From an uncultured Muribaculaceae bacterium (GTDB lineage: Bacteria > Bacteroidota > Bacteroidia > Bacteroidales > Muribaculaceae), in contig CAUBWJ010000012.1 of assembly GCA_958439725.1 (NCBI GenBank), positions 1-56,096 of the forward strand: a DNA stretch of 56,096 nucleotides. The letters are read 5' to 3'. Position 1 is the stretch's first letter, and each line of letters begins with the position of its first letter. The notes beneath the pieces are model-generated. The model saw nothing but the letters and a program-made list of their open reading frames with translations. It made no database searches and was not told the origin of the DNA. A program made the position numbers and the translations under genes. Of this stretch, positions 1-8,908 are shown one piece after another.

Positions 1-35
1 GTCGCCCTCCGGCGTCCGTTTCTCAAAAGCGAGTG

Positions 36-67
36 CAAAGGTAGACATTCCGGCCGTTCCCTCCAAA
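36..67 (-). promoter_or_regulatory. Bacteroidetes-type promoter reading off the left edge
   Basis: On the minus strand TTTG (67-64) is followed after 20 bases by TACCTTTG (43-36). This matches the Bacteroidetes sigma-ABfr consensus TTTG-N19-21-TAnnTTTG. It would drive a minus-strand gene starting beyond base 1. Positions 1-295 hold no convincing gene. Confidence 0.6.
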
Positions 68-295
68 TATTTCAGAAACTATTTTGCACACAAAGCGCGT
101 TAATGTTTGTTAGAGAGATATCCAAAAAGCTACTCTACACTCAATTACAAGCCACAAGAATTTTCACGGTTTTTACCGAACTTTTTCCGTCCGAGATTCC
201 CGAAGCGCAAATTCCACCAGACAGGAGGCCTCTCAGCGGATTTTTACAAAACCAGATTCCCCTCCTGAAAAATCACAGAAAAAATCCCTGAAAAA
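68..295. other. Intergenic, no gene seen
   Basis: Between the edge promoter and the end of the GNAT gene I see no supported gene. A short plus-strand open frame at 103-291 has no recognisable domain, no promoter and no coding character. Confidence 0.5.
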
Positions 296-1429
296 TCACA
301 CGAGCGACTTGCGGTAGGCCCGGCGGCGGCGGTGCTGTCGGTAATTGAAGTATTGCCACTGGAGCTGGACATTGTCATTTGTCTCAAGCTCGATATTGCT
401 TTCAGCGAATTTGAATCCCAATTTTATATATGTCGGCACGAGATCGGCAAATATAAGCGAATTCACGCCTTTGCCCATATATTCCTTGTCAACAGCTATG
501 AGCATGAGGTCAACCACGTCGTTGCGGCCTTTGATTCCTTTAAGCAGATGAAACCAGCCGAAAGGCAGGAGCCGGCCGCCCGACTTGCGCAGCGCCTTCG
601 ACATTGAGGGTATCGAAATTCCCACAGCCACAAGCCTGTCGTTGCTGTCGAGAATCACGCTCACGCAGTCAAGCCTCAGAATACCGAGATATTTGTCGAT
701 GTAATATTCAATCTGTCGGCGCGAGAGGGGCGAATAGCCATAAAGATGGTCGTAAGCATCATTTATCAGCTCGAAAAGCTTCACGCCGTATTCCTCCTTG
801 ATTTTTTTGCGCGATGTATAGTGCTTCACATGAAGATTATACCGCCGGGCCACCATATCGGCCACGCGTGCAATCTTGGCAGGCACCTCATCAGGCACCT
901 CCACGCGGAATTCTATCCAGTCGGCATCCTTGGCATAACCCATCCGCTCCAGATGAGGCGGATAATAAGGATAGTTATATATAGTAGCCATGGTGCCCAT
1001 CTCGTCGAATCCCTCCACGAGCATTCCCTCATGGTCCATATCGGAGAATCCAAGCGGCCCCACCATCTCGGTCATGCCGTTCTCGCGCGCCCACCCTTCG
1101 GCAGCGGCGAAAAGAGCGTCCGACACCTCGGCATCGTCTATGAAATCCACAAAACCGAAACGGCATTCGTCGCGTCCCGTACGGTTGTTGACCACCTCAT
1201 TGATAATGGCCGCAATTCTCCCCACGGGCTTTCCGTCGCGATAGGCCATGAATGCCTGCGCCCGGCAGAACTCAAACGCCGGATTACCCGAGGGGGAAAG
1301 AGTCTCGATTTCGTCGAGCACCAGGGGAGGCACATAGCAGCCATTGCCTTTATATAAATCTATTCCGAACTTCACAAAAGGCTTCAGCCCCTTGCGGGTA
1401 TGCTCTATCGCTTTTATCTCTACGGACAT
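296..1429 (-). CDS. GNAT-fold acetyltransferase-like protein
   Basis: A 377-residue protein resembling the conserved Bacteroidales family annotated as N-acetyltransferase or hypothetical protein. The first half contains a GNAT-like region (around residues 50-130, with AYRDGKPVGRIAAIIN typical of a GNAT beta2-beta3 hairpin). The second half contains another GNAT-like segment around 245-345. No signal peptide or membrane segment is visible, so it is probably cytoplasmic. It lies 43 bases downstream of the pseudokinase gene on the same strand, probably co-transcribed. The acceptor substrate is unknown. The family call rests on overall resemblance and the fold is an inference. Confidence 0.65.
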   Translation of the reverse strand: MSVEIKAIEHTRKGLKPFVKFGIDLYKGNGCYVPPLVLDEIETLSPSGNPAFEFCRAQAFMAYRDGKPVGRIAAIINEVVNNRTGRDECRFGFVDFIDDAEVSDALFAAAEGWARENGMTEMVGPLGFSDMDHEGMLVEGFDEMGTMATIYNYPYYPPHLERMGYAKDADWIEFRVEVPDEVPAKIARVADMVARRYNLHVKHYTSRKKIKEEYGVKLFELINDAYDHLYGYSPLSRRQIEYYIDKYLGILRLDCVSVILDSNDRLVAVGISIPSMSKALRKSGGRLLPFGWFHLLKGIKGRNDVVDLMLIAVDKEYMGKGVNSLIFADLVPTYIKLGFKFAESNIELETNDNVQLQWQYFNYRQHRRRRAYRKSLV

Positions 1430-1472
1430 TTTCTTTCGTTTTTTGTTAGATTTACCGCCATGCGGCCTCCTG

Positions 1473-2273
1473 TCAGCCCACCGAGGGCGCCCACGCCGAA
1501 CTGAACCAGAACAGCAGCCCCACCATCACCGCAAGAAAAGCTATCACCAGGATATAGAATTTGCGGTCAGACCGTCCGGCAAGGGCCATACGAAGCTCAT
1601 GGACAGACCCATAGCGCTGCCGCGGCTCGCGGGCCATGCATTTGTCGGCTATGCGGCGCAGACGGCCTGGAGCGTCGGGAACACGGTCGAGCATCTCGCG
1701 AAGCACTTTACCGAAATTGTAGATATCCTCCGAGGCATCGGCCGGCGTAAGATGGTCGCGCTGGTCGAACCCCACGTCTATAAGCTTGAGATTGCCCACA
1801 TTCTCGGTGAAAATTATGGTCTCAGGCCGGATGGGGAAATGCACAAGATGGTTGCGCTGTATGTAGTCTATGGCATCGACAAGCTGGCTGCATACTTTCT
1901 CAATATGCTCTGCGCCAACCTTACCGCCGTCAAGGAGCTTGCGAAGCGAGTCGCCATACACGTCGTCGGTAATGATGCACATTCCCAGCCCGGGCACCTC
2001 CTCGAAATCGTTGATCATGATGATGTGGGGATGCGCAAGGTTGTAACGCACGTCAAATTCCTTCTCAATCATCGCCTGAAATCGAGGGTCGGTGCGGTAT
2101 CGCTCTTTCAGAGTCTTGAGCATTACCCATTTTCCATATTTCTTTGCGGTATAGACGTCATAGAACTCCTCGTCCCATTCGGGAAGGTGCTCTATCTCGG
2201 TCCATTTCGGCTGACTTGACAAGGATGACGACATCAGGTATCTGTTGGTTGCTAACGGTTTTAATACCGCCAT
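1473..2273 (-). CDS. Tail-anchored protein-kinase-like protein (probable pseudokinase)
   Basis: A 266-residue protein with a serine/threonine protein kinase fold. The VAIK-type lysine is kept (VMLKTL, K53). The catalytic loop reads HFPIRPET (145-152) where active kinases have HRDxKPEN, so the catalytic Asp is replaced by Pro, Lys by Arg and Asn by Thr. The metal-binding DFG reads DVG (166-168). Residues 239-257 form one hydrophobic segment near the C terminus followed by a very short tail, so the kinase-like domain should face the cytoplasm on a C-terminal anchor. Loss of the catalytic Asp points to a pseudokinase or a nucleotide-binding scaffold. It appears to lead an operon with the GNAT gene. 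Partner unknown. Confidence 0.75.
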   Translation of the reverse strand: MAVLKPLATNRYLMSSSLSSQPKWTEIEHLPEWDEEFYDVYTAKKYGKWVMLKTLKERYRTDPRFQAMIEKEFDVRYNLAHPHIIMINDFEEVPGLGMCIITDDVYGDSLRKLLDGGKVGAEHIEKVCSQLVDAIDYIQRNHLVHFPIRPETIIFTENVGNLKLIDVGFDQRDHLTPADASEDIYNFGKVLREMLDRVPDAPGRLRRIADKCMAREPRQRYGSVHELRMALAGRSDRKFYILVIAFLAVMVGLLFWFSSAWAPSVG

Positions 2274-2296
2274 AAGCCTATGGCGGCACTGACTTG

Positions 2297-2324
2297 CAAA
2301 TTTACTGAATAATTTTCAAAACAA
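2297..2324 (-). promoter_or_regulatory. Promoter for the pseudokinase-GNAT pair
   Basis: Minus-strand TAAATTTG (2304-2297) is a good -7 element 24 bases upstream of the start codon. A TTG lies 17 bases further upstream (2324-2322), slightly closer than usual. Confidence 0.45.
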
Positions 2325-2376
2325 TCATATTTCGTCACTATTTTGCCCCGTATCGCGTCATTCTTGTTTTTTTTCA

Positions 2377-2384
2377 TATTTTTG
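2377..2384 (+). promoter_or_regulatory. -7 element for the GH3-like gene
   Basis: TATTTTTG matches TAnnTTTG and lies 13 bases before the ATG at 2398, implying a very short leader. No clear -33 TTG at the right distance is seen. Confidence 0.4.
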
Positions 2385-2397
2385 TCGGCATATTGTT

Positions 2398-3912
2398 ATG
2401 AACCTGACACGACTGATTAATCCGCTTTTCGACTCACGCGCCCGGGAATCTCTCCGGGCGGCCGAGGACGCTCCGCAGGTACAGCGACGGCTGCTGGCCG
2501 GGATGCTCGCGGCCGCGCGCAACACCGAGTGGGGACGCGCCCACCGCTACGGCAGTCTGGCCTCCTACGCCGACTTTGCCGAGGCCGTGGAAGTAACGCC
2601 CTATGAAAAGATACGCCCCCTGGTAATGCGCATGATCCGGGGCGAGAAGGATATTCTGTGGCCGGGAATCACGAGGCGTTTCGCGCAGTCGTCGGGCACA
2701 TCGGGAGGCAAAAGCAAATTCGTGCCCATAACGGACGACATGCTCAACCGTGGCCACTTCCATGGATCAGGACTCGTGGTAGCCCACTATCTGCGCAATT
2801 ATCCCGACAGCCGCCTGTTTTCGGGACGCGCGCTGATTCTTGGCGGCAGTTTCGCCAACGAGCTTGGCCTGACCGACCGGCGCGTGCGCGTGGGCGACCT
2901 CTCCGCCAATCTTATCGAGGCGATTAATCCGCTGGCGGAATTGGTAAGGACCCCGAGCCGACGCACCGCACTTCTGCCCGACTGGAATGTGAAGCTACCG
3001 CAGCTTGCCCGCGAGGTGAGCCGCTGCCGGGTGAGCAATCTCTCCGGAGTGCCTTCGTGGATGCTCACGGTTCTGCGTGAGGTGATGCGCATATCAGGCG
3101 TAAGCGAGCTGCACGAGCTGTGGCCAGGCCTCGAAGTGTTTTTCCACGGCGGCATAGCGTTCGGTCCCTACCGCAGCCAGTACGATTCAATCATCGACCC
3201 ATCGCGCATGAGATACATGGAGACCTACAATGCCTCCGAAGGGTTCTTCGCCCTGCAGGACGATCCCGCGTCTCGCGCCATGATGCTGCTGATGGACAGC
3301 GGTGTGTTCTACGAGTTCCGTCCCGTCGGCTCTCCCGACGCGACACCCGTTACCGTGGCCGATGTCCGCCCGGGCGAAATCTACGAACTCATCATCACCA
3401 CCCTCGGAGGCCTGTGGCGTTACCCGATTGGCGACACCGTGAGGGTTGAAAGCATAAATCCGGTTAAAATTACCATCGCCGGCCGAACCAAAAGCTTCAT
3501 CAACGCATTTGGAGAAGAGGTAATGGTGTTCAACACCGATGCCGCCATAGCCCGCACGTGCGCCGAGACCGGAGCCGTGGTCGCCGACTATACCGCCGCC
3601 CCGGTGTTTGCCGACGGCGGACGGAAGGGAAGGCACCAGTGGCTCATAGAATTCGACCGTCAGCCCGCTTCAACTGAGGAATTCGCCATGCTGCTCGACC
3701 GCAACCTCTGCCGGGAGAACAGCGACTATCAGGCCAAGCGCTCCGGCGGAATCTTCCTCGACCCGCTTTCGGTCACGGCCGTTCCCCGCGGATTCTTCGA
3801 CCGCTGGCTCGCCGCCACCGGAAAACTCGGAGGCCAGCGCAAGGTGCCCCGACTGAGCAACGACCGATCCGTGATCGACCCCATGCTCCGCATGCTCAAT
3901 ATCCGCTCATAA
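2398..3912 (+). CDS. GH3-like acyl-adenylate-forming enzyme
   Basis: A 504-residue protein of the GH3 (auxin-responsive promoter) family, a branch of the ANL adenylating enzymes. The phosphate-binding motif SSGTSGGKSK is at residues 98-107, the adenine-site motif YNASEGFF lies mid-protein, and GRTKSFINAFGEE precedes the mobile C-terminal domain. Plant members conjugate amino acids to acyl hormones. Bacterial members are widespread in Bacteroidetes with unknown substrates, so acyl-AMP formation is the safe inference. The length matches the family. It has its own promoter-like sequence and is followed after 28 bases by the SIMPL gene. Confidence 0.85.
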   Translation: MNLTRLINPLFDSRARESLRAAEDAPQVQRRLLAGMLAAARNTEWGRAHRYGSLASYADFAEAVEVTPYEKIRPLVMRMIRGEKDILWPGITRRFAQSSGTSGGKSKFVPITDDMLNRGHFHGSGLVVAHYLRNYPDSRLFSGRALILGGSFANELGLTDRRVRVGDLSANLIEAINPLAELVRTPSRRTALLPDWNVKLPQLAREVSRCRVSNLSGVPSWMLTVLREVMRISGVSELHELWPGLEVFFHGGIAFGPYRSQYDSIIDPSRMRYMETYNASEGFFALQDDPASRAMMLLMDSGVFYEFRPVGSPDATPVTVADVRPGEIYELIITTLGGLWRYPIGDTVRVESINPVKITIAGRTKSFINAFGEEVMVFNTDAAIARTCAETGAVVADYTAAPVFADGGRKGRHQWLIEFDRQPASTEEFAMLLDRNLCRENSDYQAKRSGGIFLDPLSVTAVPRGFFDRWLAATGKLGGQRKVPRLSNDRSVIDPMLRMLNIRS

Positions 3913-3940
3913 CACGTATTAACCCAAAACATAATAACTT

Positions 3941-4648
3941 ATGAAATCTACAACCGCCATAATCACCGGCGCCATTCTCGCCGTAGGACTTCTGGCACTC
4001 GGGCTCTGCGTGCGCAGCGGTCTGAAATCGTTCAACGACAGCCAGCGCACCGTGGAAGTGAAAGGTCTCGCCACGCGCGAAGTTCCTGCCAACAAGGTGA
4101 CATGGCCCATCTCCACCAAGCAGGTAGGCAACGACCTTCCCGCCGTATATGGCCAGGTTGCCTCCACCAACCAGGCCATAGTCGAATTCCTCAAGGCCAA
4201 CGGTCTTTCCGACAACGAGATTTCCATCGGCGCTCCCCAGATGACCGACTACCGCACCAACCGCTACAACAACGACCCCATACCTTATAATTACAGCGTA
4301 AGCTCAGTGGTAACGGTCAGCTCCACGCAGGTCGACAAGGTGCGCCAGCTCATCAACCGCCAGGGCGAGCTCCTGAGCAAAGGAATTGCAGTAGTGAGCA
4401 ACGACTACAGCAACCAGATTTCCTACGAATACACCGGCCTTAACGAAATCAAGCCCGAGATGATAGCCGAAGCCACCGAGAACGCCCGCGAGGCAGCCAA
4501 GAAATTCGCCGACGACTCCGATAGCAAAATCGGCAAAATAAAATCAGCACGCCAGGGCCAGTTCACCATCGAGGACCGCGACAGCTACACTCCCTACATC
4601 AAGGAAGTGCGCGTAGTCACCTCCCTCACCTACTTCCTCGAGGACTAA
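3941..4648 (+). CDS. SIMPL domain-containing protein
   Basis: A 235-residue protein with an N-terminal hydrophobic segment (about residues 7-26) that serves as signal anchor, followed by a SIMPL/DUF541 domain. The opening VEVKGLATREVPANKV and later SSVVTVSSTQVDKVR are typical of the family, whose members sit in periplasm or envelope and form oligomers (YggE-like). Function is poorly understood; a link to oxidative stress is known for E. coli YggE. The next gene starts 3 bases after its stop, so they are probably translated from one message. Confidence 0.85.
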   Translation: MKSTTAIITGAILAVGLLALGLCVRSGLKSFNDSQRTVEVKGLATREVPANKVTWPISTKQVGNDLPAVYGQVASTNQAIVEFLKANGLSDNEISIGAPQMTDYRTNRYNNDPIPYNYSVSSVVTVSSTQVDKVRQLINRQGELLSKGIAVVSNDYSNQISYEYTGLNEIKPEMIAEATENAREAAKKFADDSDSKIGKIKSARQGQFTIEDRDSYTPYIKEVRVVTSLTYFLED

Positions 4649-4651
4649 ACC

Positions 4652-4972
4652 ATGACCCGTTCCAGAATATTTGCAGCAGGCATCAGCATCATGATGTCTG
4701 CCGCGATGGGTTGTACCAACGACCCTGACACCGAATATCAGGTTAACACCCAGCGCTTCACCGACGGCACCGTCATCACGGCCTCGCCCCTCTCCGCCCG
4801 CGCCGGCGAAACAGTCTCGCTCGACTGCAGCCCCGCTCCCGGCCGCGTATTCTATCACTGGTCAGTAACCGCCGGCACCGTGACCGTCATCCCCGCCGAC
4901 TCCATGCAGCAGGCCACCACCTTCACCATGCCCCAGTCCGACGTAATGGTCCGCGCCGCCTTCTATCAATAA
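4652..4972 (+). CDS. Small lipoprotein with a Listeria-repeat-like beta domain
   Basis: A 106-residue protein with a signal peptide and lipobox AAMGC (Cys21), so it should be lipid-anchored in the envelope. Residues 40-106 carry the pattern of an InlB B-repeat/bacterial Ig-like unit: ITASPLSARAGETVSL, then YHWSV, then FTMPQSDVMVRAAFY at the end. One repeat unit only. It is 3 bases downstream of the SIMPL gene, suggesting a joint envelope role, but I cannot name a function. Confidence 0.7.
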   Translation: MTRSRIFAAGISIMMSAAMGCTNDPDTEYQVNTQRFTDGTVITASPLSARAGETVSLDCSPAPGRVFYHWSVTAGTVTVIPADSMQQATTFTMPQSDVMVRAAFYQ

Positions 4973-4989
4973 CCCACAATATATTTATA

Positions 4990-5020
4990 TTGCGGATTTC
5001 AAGCCCTTTTGGTAACTTTG
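4990..5020 (+). promoter_or_regulatory. Promoter for the YqeY gene
   Basis: TTG (4990-4992), 20 bases, TAACTTTG (5013-5020): an almost ideal Bacteroidetes promoter. Transcription would start near 5027, which makes the ATG at 5049 a better start than the ATG at 5031. Confidence 0.7.
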
Positions 5021-5048
5021 CGGGCAAAATATGAAAATTTTCACCACT

Positions 5049-5498
5049 ATGGATTTATTCGACCGTATCAGCAACGACATAAAAGGTGCCATGCTGGCAA
5101 AAGACAAGGTGCGTCTGGAGACTCTCCGGGGCATCAAGAAGGAGTTTCTCGAAGCTAAGACCGCCAAAGGCGCCGACGGTACCCTAACCGACGACCAGGC
5201 CACGAAAATCATGGCCAAGATGGTGAAGCAGCGCAAGGAAACCGCTCAGATCTATGCGGAGCAGAACCGCCCCGAGCTTGCTGAGAACGAACTCGCCGAA
5301 GCTGCCGTTATAGAGGAATATCTTCCCAAGCAGCTCTCCGACGAGGAACTGACAGCCCGTCTCAAAGAAATTATAGCCCAGACCGGCGCCACTTCCGCCA
5401 AGGAAATGGGCAAGGTGATGGGTGTTGCCTCCAAAGCCCTCGCCGGTCAGGCCGACGGCAAAGTGATCTCGGCCAAGGTGCGCGAACTTCTCTCCTGA
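5049..5498 (+). CDS. GatB/YqeY domain-containing protein
   Basis: A 149-residue YqeY family protein. The domain resembles the C-terminal tail of the GatB amidotransferase subunit and may bind tRNA; the cellular role is not established. Hallmarks are the start MDLFDRISNDIKGAM, the segment MAKMVKQRKETAQIYAEQ, EEYLPKQLS, and the C-terminal glycine/lysine-rich MGKVMGVASKAL. An upstream in-frame ATG at 5031 would add six residues but falls within a few bases of the inferred transcription start. It lies 26 bases before serS and may be co-transcribed with it. Confidence 0.9.
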   Translation: MDLFDRISNDIKGAMLAKDKVRLETLRGIKKEFLEAKTAKGADGTLTDDQATKIMAKMVKQRKETAQIYAEQNRPELAENELAEAAVIEEYLPKQLSDEELTARLKEIIAQTGATSAKEMGKVMGVASKALAGQADGKVISAKVRELLS

Positions 5499-5524
5499 TT
5501 CCTGATTTCTAAAATTCCCACATA

Positions 5525-6796
5525 ATGCTTACCCTACAGCAAATTAAAGAGAATCCCACTCTCATCATAGAGCGTCTTGCCGTAAAAGGATTCGACGGCA
5601 AGGAACCGATTGAAAAAATACTGGAACTTGACAACAGCCGCCGTCAGCTCCAGCTTGACAACGACAACCAGGCCGCCAGCCTCCGCCAGCTTGCCGCCCG
5701 CATAGGCTCGCTGATGAAGGAGGGCAAAAAAGAGGAGGCCGAAGAGACCAAAAAGGAAGTGGCCGCACTGAAAGAGTCGCAGAAGCTCGTGGCCGACCGT
5801 CTCGCCGCTGCCGAACTCGAGATTCGCAACATTCTCCTCACCATCCCCAACATTCCCTGCGCCATGGTGCCCGAAGGCAAGACTGCAGCCGACAATGTGG
5901 TTGAGAAAACCGGAGGCCCGATGCCAGAGCTCGGCCCTGATGCGCTGCCCCACTGGGACCTGGCCAAAAAATACGGAATTATCGACTTCGACCTCGGCGT
6001 GAAAATCACCGGCGCCGGTTTCCCCGTATATGTAGGCAAGGGTGCCCGCCTGCAGCGCGCTCTCATACAGTTCTTCCTCGACGAAGCCGGCAAAGCTGGC
6101 TATCTGGAAATCGAACCGCCCTATGTTGTTAACGAAGCTTCTGGCTACGGCACAGGCCAGCTCCCCGACAAAGAGGGTCAGATGTACTACGTAAACGAGG
6201 ACAACCTCTACCTGATTCCCACCGCCGAGGTTCCGGTGACCAACATGTACCGCGACGTGATTCTGTCAGAAAACGAGCTTCCCAAAAAGAACTGCGCATA
6301 TTCGGCATGCTTCCGCCGCGAGGCCGGCAGCTACGGCAAGGACGTGCGCGGTCTCAACCGCCTCCATCAGTTCGACAAGGTGGAGATTGTCCGCATCGAG
6401 AAGCCCGAAAACTCCTACGCCGCGCTTGAGGAGATGAAGAACCACGTGCAGTCGCTGCTTGAAAAACTCGGTCTGCCCTGGCACATACTCCGTCTTTGCG
6501 GAGGCGACATGAGCTTCACCTCGTCAATCACGTTCGACTTCGAGGTATTCTCGGCCGCCCAGAAACGCTGGCTCGAGGTATCATCTGTTTCCAACTTCGA
6601 GACCTATCAGGCCAACCGCCTGAAGTGCCGCTACCGTGGCGCCGACAAGAAGACCCACCTCTGCCACACGCTCAACGGTTCCGCCCTGGCTCTTCCGCGC
6701 ATCATGGCCGCTCTGCTGGAGAACAACCAGACACCCCAGGGCATAACGGTGCCCGAGTGCCTGCGGAAATACACCGGATTCGACATTATTGACTGA
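5525..6796 (+). CDS. serS: Seryl-tRNA synthetase
   Basis: A 423-residue class II aminoacyl-tRNA synthetase that charges tRNA-Ser. The N-terminal 110 residues form the long antiparallel coiled coil that binds the variable arm of tRNA-Ser (rich in Glu, Lys and Leu). Motif 2 is FRREAGSYGKDVRGLNRLHQ, and motif 3 is the C-terminal GSALALPRIMAALLENN. Length is normal. The stop overlaps the beginning of the next gene by eight bases, so the two are translationally linked. Confidence 0.98.
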   Translation: MLTLQQIKENPTLIIERLAVKGFDGKEPIEKILELDNSRRQLQLDNDNQAASLRQLAARIGSLMKEGKKEEAEETKKEVAALKESQKLVADRLAAAELEIRNILLTIPNIPCAMVPEGKTAADNVVEKTGGPMPELGPDALPHWDLAKKYGIIDFDLGVKITGAGFPVYVGKGARLQRALIQFFLDEAGKAGYLEIEPPYVVNEASGYGTGQLPDKEGQMYYVNEDNLYLIPTAEVPVTNMYRDVILSENELPKKNCAYSACFRREAGSYGKDVRGLNRLHQFDKVEIVRIEKPENSYAALEEMKNHVQSLLEKLGLPWHILRLCGGDMSFTSSITFDFEVFSAAQKRWLEVSSVSNFETYQANRLKCRYRGADKKTHLCHTLNGSALALPRIMAALLENNQTPQGITVPECLRKYTGFDIID

Positions 6797-7346
6797 AAAC
6801 CGGACTCCCGCTTTGCAGAAAAAAACAATTTTCGATCTTAACCGCGCTTCGCTCGACGACTACCGCCGCCGGGCGAAGCTGCCTTTGACCGTAGTGCTCG
6901 ACAATGTGCGCTCGCTCAACAACATCGGTTCGGTGTTCCGCACCTCCGACGCTTTTCTTGTGGACCGCATAATGCTCTGCGGCATCACCGCCACCCCGCC
7001 CTCGCCGGAAATCCACAAGACGGCCCTCGGAGCCGAGGAGTCTGTTTCATGGCTCCATTTCGACTCCACGCTCGATTGTATCCGGCGCCTGAAATCGGAG
7101 GGCTACACTGTCTGCGCCCTCGAGCAGGTGAAAGAAAGTGTGGATTTGCGCGACTTCCGCCCCGATCCGGCAGGAAAATACGCCATTGTTGCCGGGCATG
7201 AGGTGCACGGCGTTGACCCGGCTGTGGTCGACGCGGCCGATATCTGCCTTGAGATTCCTCAGTTCGGAACCAAGCACTCGCTGAATGTCTCCGTATCCAC
7301 CGGCATTACGCTCTGGCATTTCTTCACGGCCTTGATGCCGCGCTGA
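6789..7346 (+). CDS. TrmH/SpoU-family RNA 2'-O-methyltransferase
   Basis: A protein of about 185 residues with the SPOUT fold. Motif 1 is DNVRSLNNIGSVFRTSDAF, motif 2 is AIVAGHEVHGVDP, and motif 3 is IPQFGTKHSLNVSVSTGI, as in TrmH-type SAM-dependent 2'-O-methyltransferases acting on tRNA or rRNA. No ATG precedes the conserved region: the start must be TTG at 6789 (overlapping serS by eight bases) or a TTG near 6814. Its 3' end overlaps the convergent ribF gene by 23 bases. The precise target nucleotide is not predictable. Confidence 0.88.
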   Translation: MTENRTPALQKKTIFDLNRASLDDYRRRAKLPLTVVLDNVRSLNNIGSVFRTSDAFLVDRIMLCGITATPPSPEIHKTALGAEESVSWLHFDSTLDCIRRLKSEGYTVCALEQVKESVDLRDFRPDPAGKYAIVAGHEVHGVDPAVVDAADICLEIPQFGTKHSLNVSVSTGITLWHFFTALMPR

Positions 7347-8235
7347 AAGCCTGCAACGCCTCCGCCCTGTCGGCCTCGAGCTGAGTTTTAAGCTCCTCAA
7401 GCGAGTCGAACCGCCGCTCCCCGCGCATACGCCCTGTAAATTCCAGGGTCAGTCTCTTCCCATAAAGATCTCCTTCAAACCCTATCAGATGAGCTTCTAT
7501 GGTCTGCGTGCCCTCGGAGCTCACGGTCGGGCACACCCCTATATTTACCATCGCGGGATAGATCGTGCCGGCAGCATCGTAAGCCGTTCCCGAATATACT
7601 CCCGGAGCAGGGACGAGAAGCCTGGAATCGGCCGGCCGTAGATTGGCTGTGGGGAAACCTATGGTGCGCCCCAGCTGCCTGCCATGCTGCACCGCTCCCG
7701 TTATGGAATAACACCGTCCGAGCATTTCAGCGGCTTCATCTACCCGGCCTTCTGATATCGCCTTGCGTATGGCCGACGAGCTGACGCCCTTCATTTCCCC
7801 CAGTTCAGGCGCACGCTCCACCTCCATACCTATCTCGCGGCCTATGGCCTGATAATCCGTAAAGGTTTTGTCGCGGTCACTCCCGAAACGGTTGTTGAAG
7901 CCCACTACCAGCAGCTCCACTCCGTATTTACAGTAAAGCATCTGCATGAACTCCCGCGCCGTCATCGCAGCGAGCTCCCGGTTGAAATCAAGAGCTATCA
8001 CCGAATTCTCCCCGAGATATTCGCCCAAAGCCCTCAGGCGCTCCGAGGGGGAGGCAAGCAGTTTCGGCGAGCTTCCGGGACGCAGATACTCTATGGGGCA
8101 TTCGCGGAATGTAACGGCCACAGGCCGCAGCCCGCGCGCCTCCGCACGGGCTCTGGCGAAGTCAAGCAGACTTCTGTGACCCCGGTGCAGACCGTCGAAG
8201 AACCCTACTACTGCAGCTTTCTTGCAATTCATCAC
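7324..8235 (-). CDS. ribF: Bifunctional riboflavin kinase/FAD synthetase
   Basis: A 303-residue RibF converting riboflavin to FMN and then FAD. The N-terminal adenylyltransferase domain shows GFFDGLHRGH (residues 11-20, HxGH-type nucleotide-binding motif) and SSSAIRKAI near 152-160. The C-terminal flavokinase domain shows GRTIGFPTANL (189-199) and PAMVNIGVCPTV. Length is typical. The start codon overlaps the stop of the HAD gene upstream (ATGA, 8232-8235). The 3' end overlaps the convergent methyltransferase gene. Confidence 0.97.
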   Translation of the reverse strand: MMNCKKAAVVGFFDGLHRGHRSLLDFARARAEARGLRPVAVTFRECPIEYLRPGSSPKLLASPSERLRALGEYLGENSVIALDFNRELAAMTAREFMQMLYCKYGVELLVVGFNNRFGSDRDKTFTDYQAIGREIGMEVERAPELGEMKGVSSSAIRKAISEGRVDEAAEMLGRCYSITGAVQHGRQLGRTIGFPTANLRPADSRLLVPAPGVYSGTAYDAAGTIYPAMVNIGVCPTVSSEGTQTIEAHLIGFEGDLYGKRLTLEFTGRMRGERRFDSLEELKTQLEADRAEALQAFSAASRP

Positions 8236-8861
8236 TCCTTTATCCCCGGATATTTCTCAAGAAGATCGTAGAACTCCTGACCTTCGCCCACATGCTGGGC
8301 ATGGAAGCCGAGCGCGCGCGCCGCTTCACAATTCTTAATGGAGTCGTCAAAGAAAAGGGTTTCCTCCGGCTTGATGCCGTACTTCTCTACCACATCCATG
8401 AAAATCTTCCGTTCCGGCTTCATGGATTTGGCCTCGAAACTGGTCACGATGCCGTCGAAATAATAATTCACGTCGTGACCGTCCTCCCTAAACCAGCGGG
8501 CAATCTCGTCATTCCACATTATGGGATTAGTATTGCTTATCAGATACATTCCATAATGACGGTGCAACTTCTCAAGCTCCCTGAGACGCCTTACAGGAAT
8601 GCCGGTAAGGAATCGTTCGAAAGCCGTGTCGATCTGCCGGTCGGTAAGATTCTCATTGCCGATTATCCTTCGCATCTCGTCGCGGAACTGCGCCGGCGTC
8701 ATCGAGCCGTCCTCAATTCCGGCGAACGGCCCGGCCTGCACATACTCTCCCAGATACTCATCAGGATTCTTCATACCAAGTTCCTTGAAGGCAGCCACGC
8801 AATTATCGCGCTTTATATCCATTATCACCCCTCCGAGGTCAAACAGCAGATTTTTTATCAT
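8232..8861 (-). CDS. HAD-family hydrolase
   Basis: A 209-residue haloacid-dehalogenase-like phosphatase. Motif I is FDLGGVIMD at the N terminus (nucleophile Asp8; the usual second Asp is Gly, as in YihX-like enzymes). Motif II is LISNTNP, and motif III/IV is EETLFFDDSIKNCEAA. The cap is a short helical insert. It is the first gene of a two-gene unit with ribF, so it might dephosphorylate a flavin-pathway or sugar phosphate, but this is only inferred from neighbourhood. Confidence 0.88.
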   Translation of the reverse strand: MIKNLLFDLGGVIMDIKRDNCVAAFKELGMKNPDEYLGEYVQAGPFAGIEDGSMTPAQFRDEMRRIIGNENLTDRQIDTAFERFLTGIPVRRLRELEKLHRHYGMYLISNTNPIMWNDEIARWFREDGHDVNYYFDGIVTSFEAKSMKPERKIFMDVVEKYGIKPEETLFFDDSIKNCEAARALGFHAQHVGEGQEFYDLLEKYPGIKE

Positions 8862-8908
8862 AATCGAAGAAATTTAAGCAAAAACATACCGGGCTACCCG
8901 GCCGCCTG

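Noticed and set aside
103..291. 62-codon open frame at the left edge
   Set aside because: No ribosome site, family resemblance or promoter supports it.
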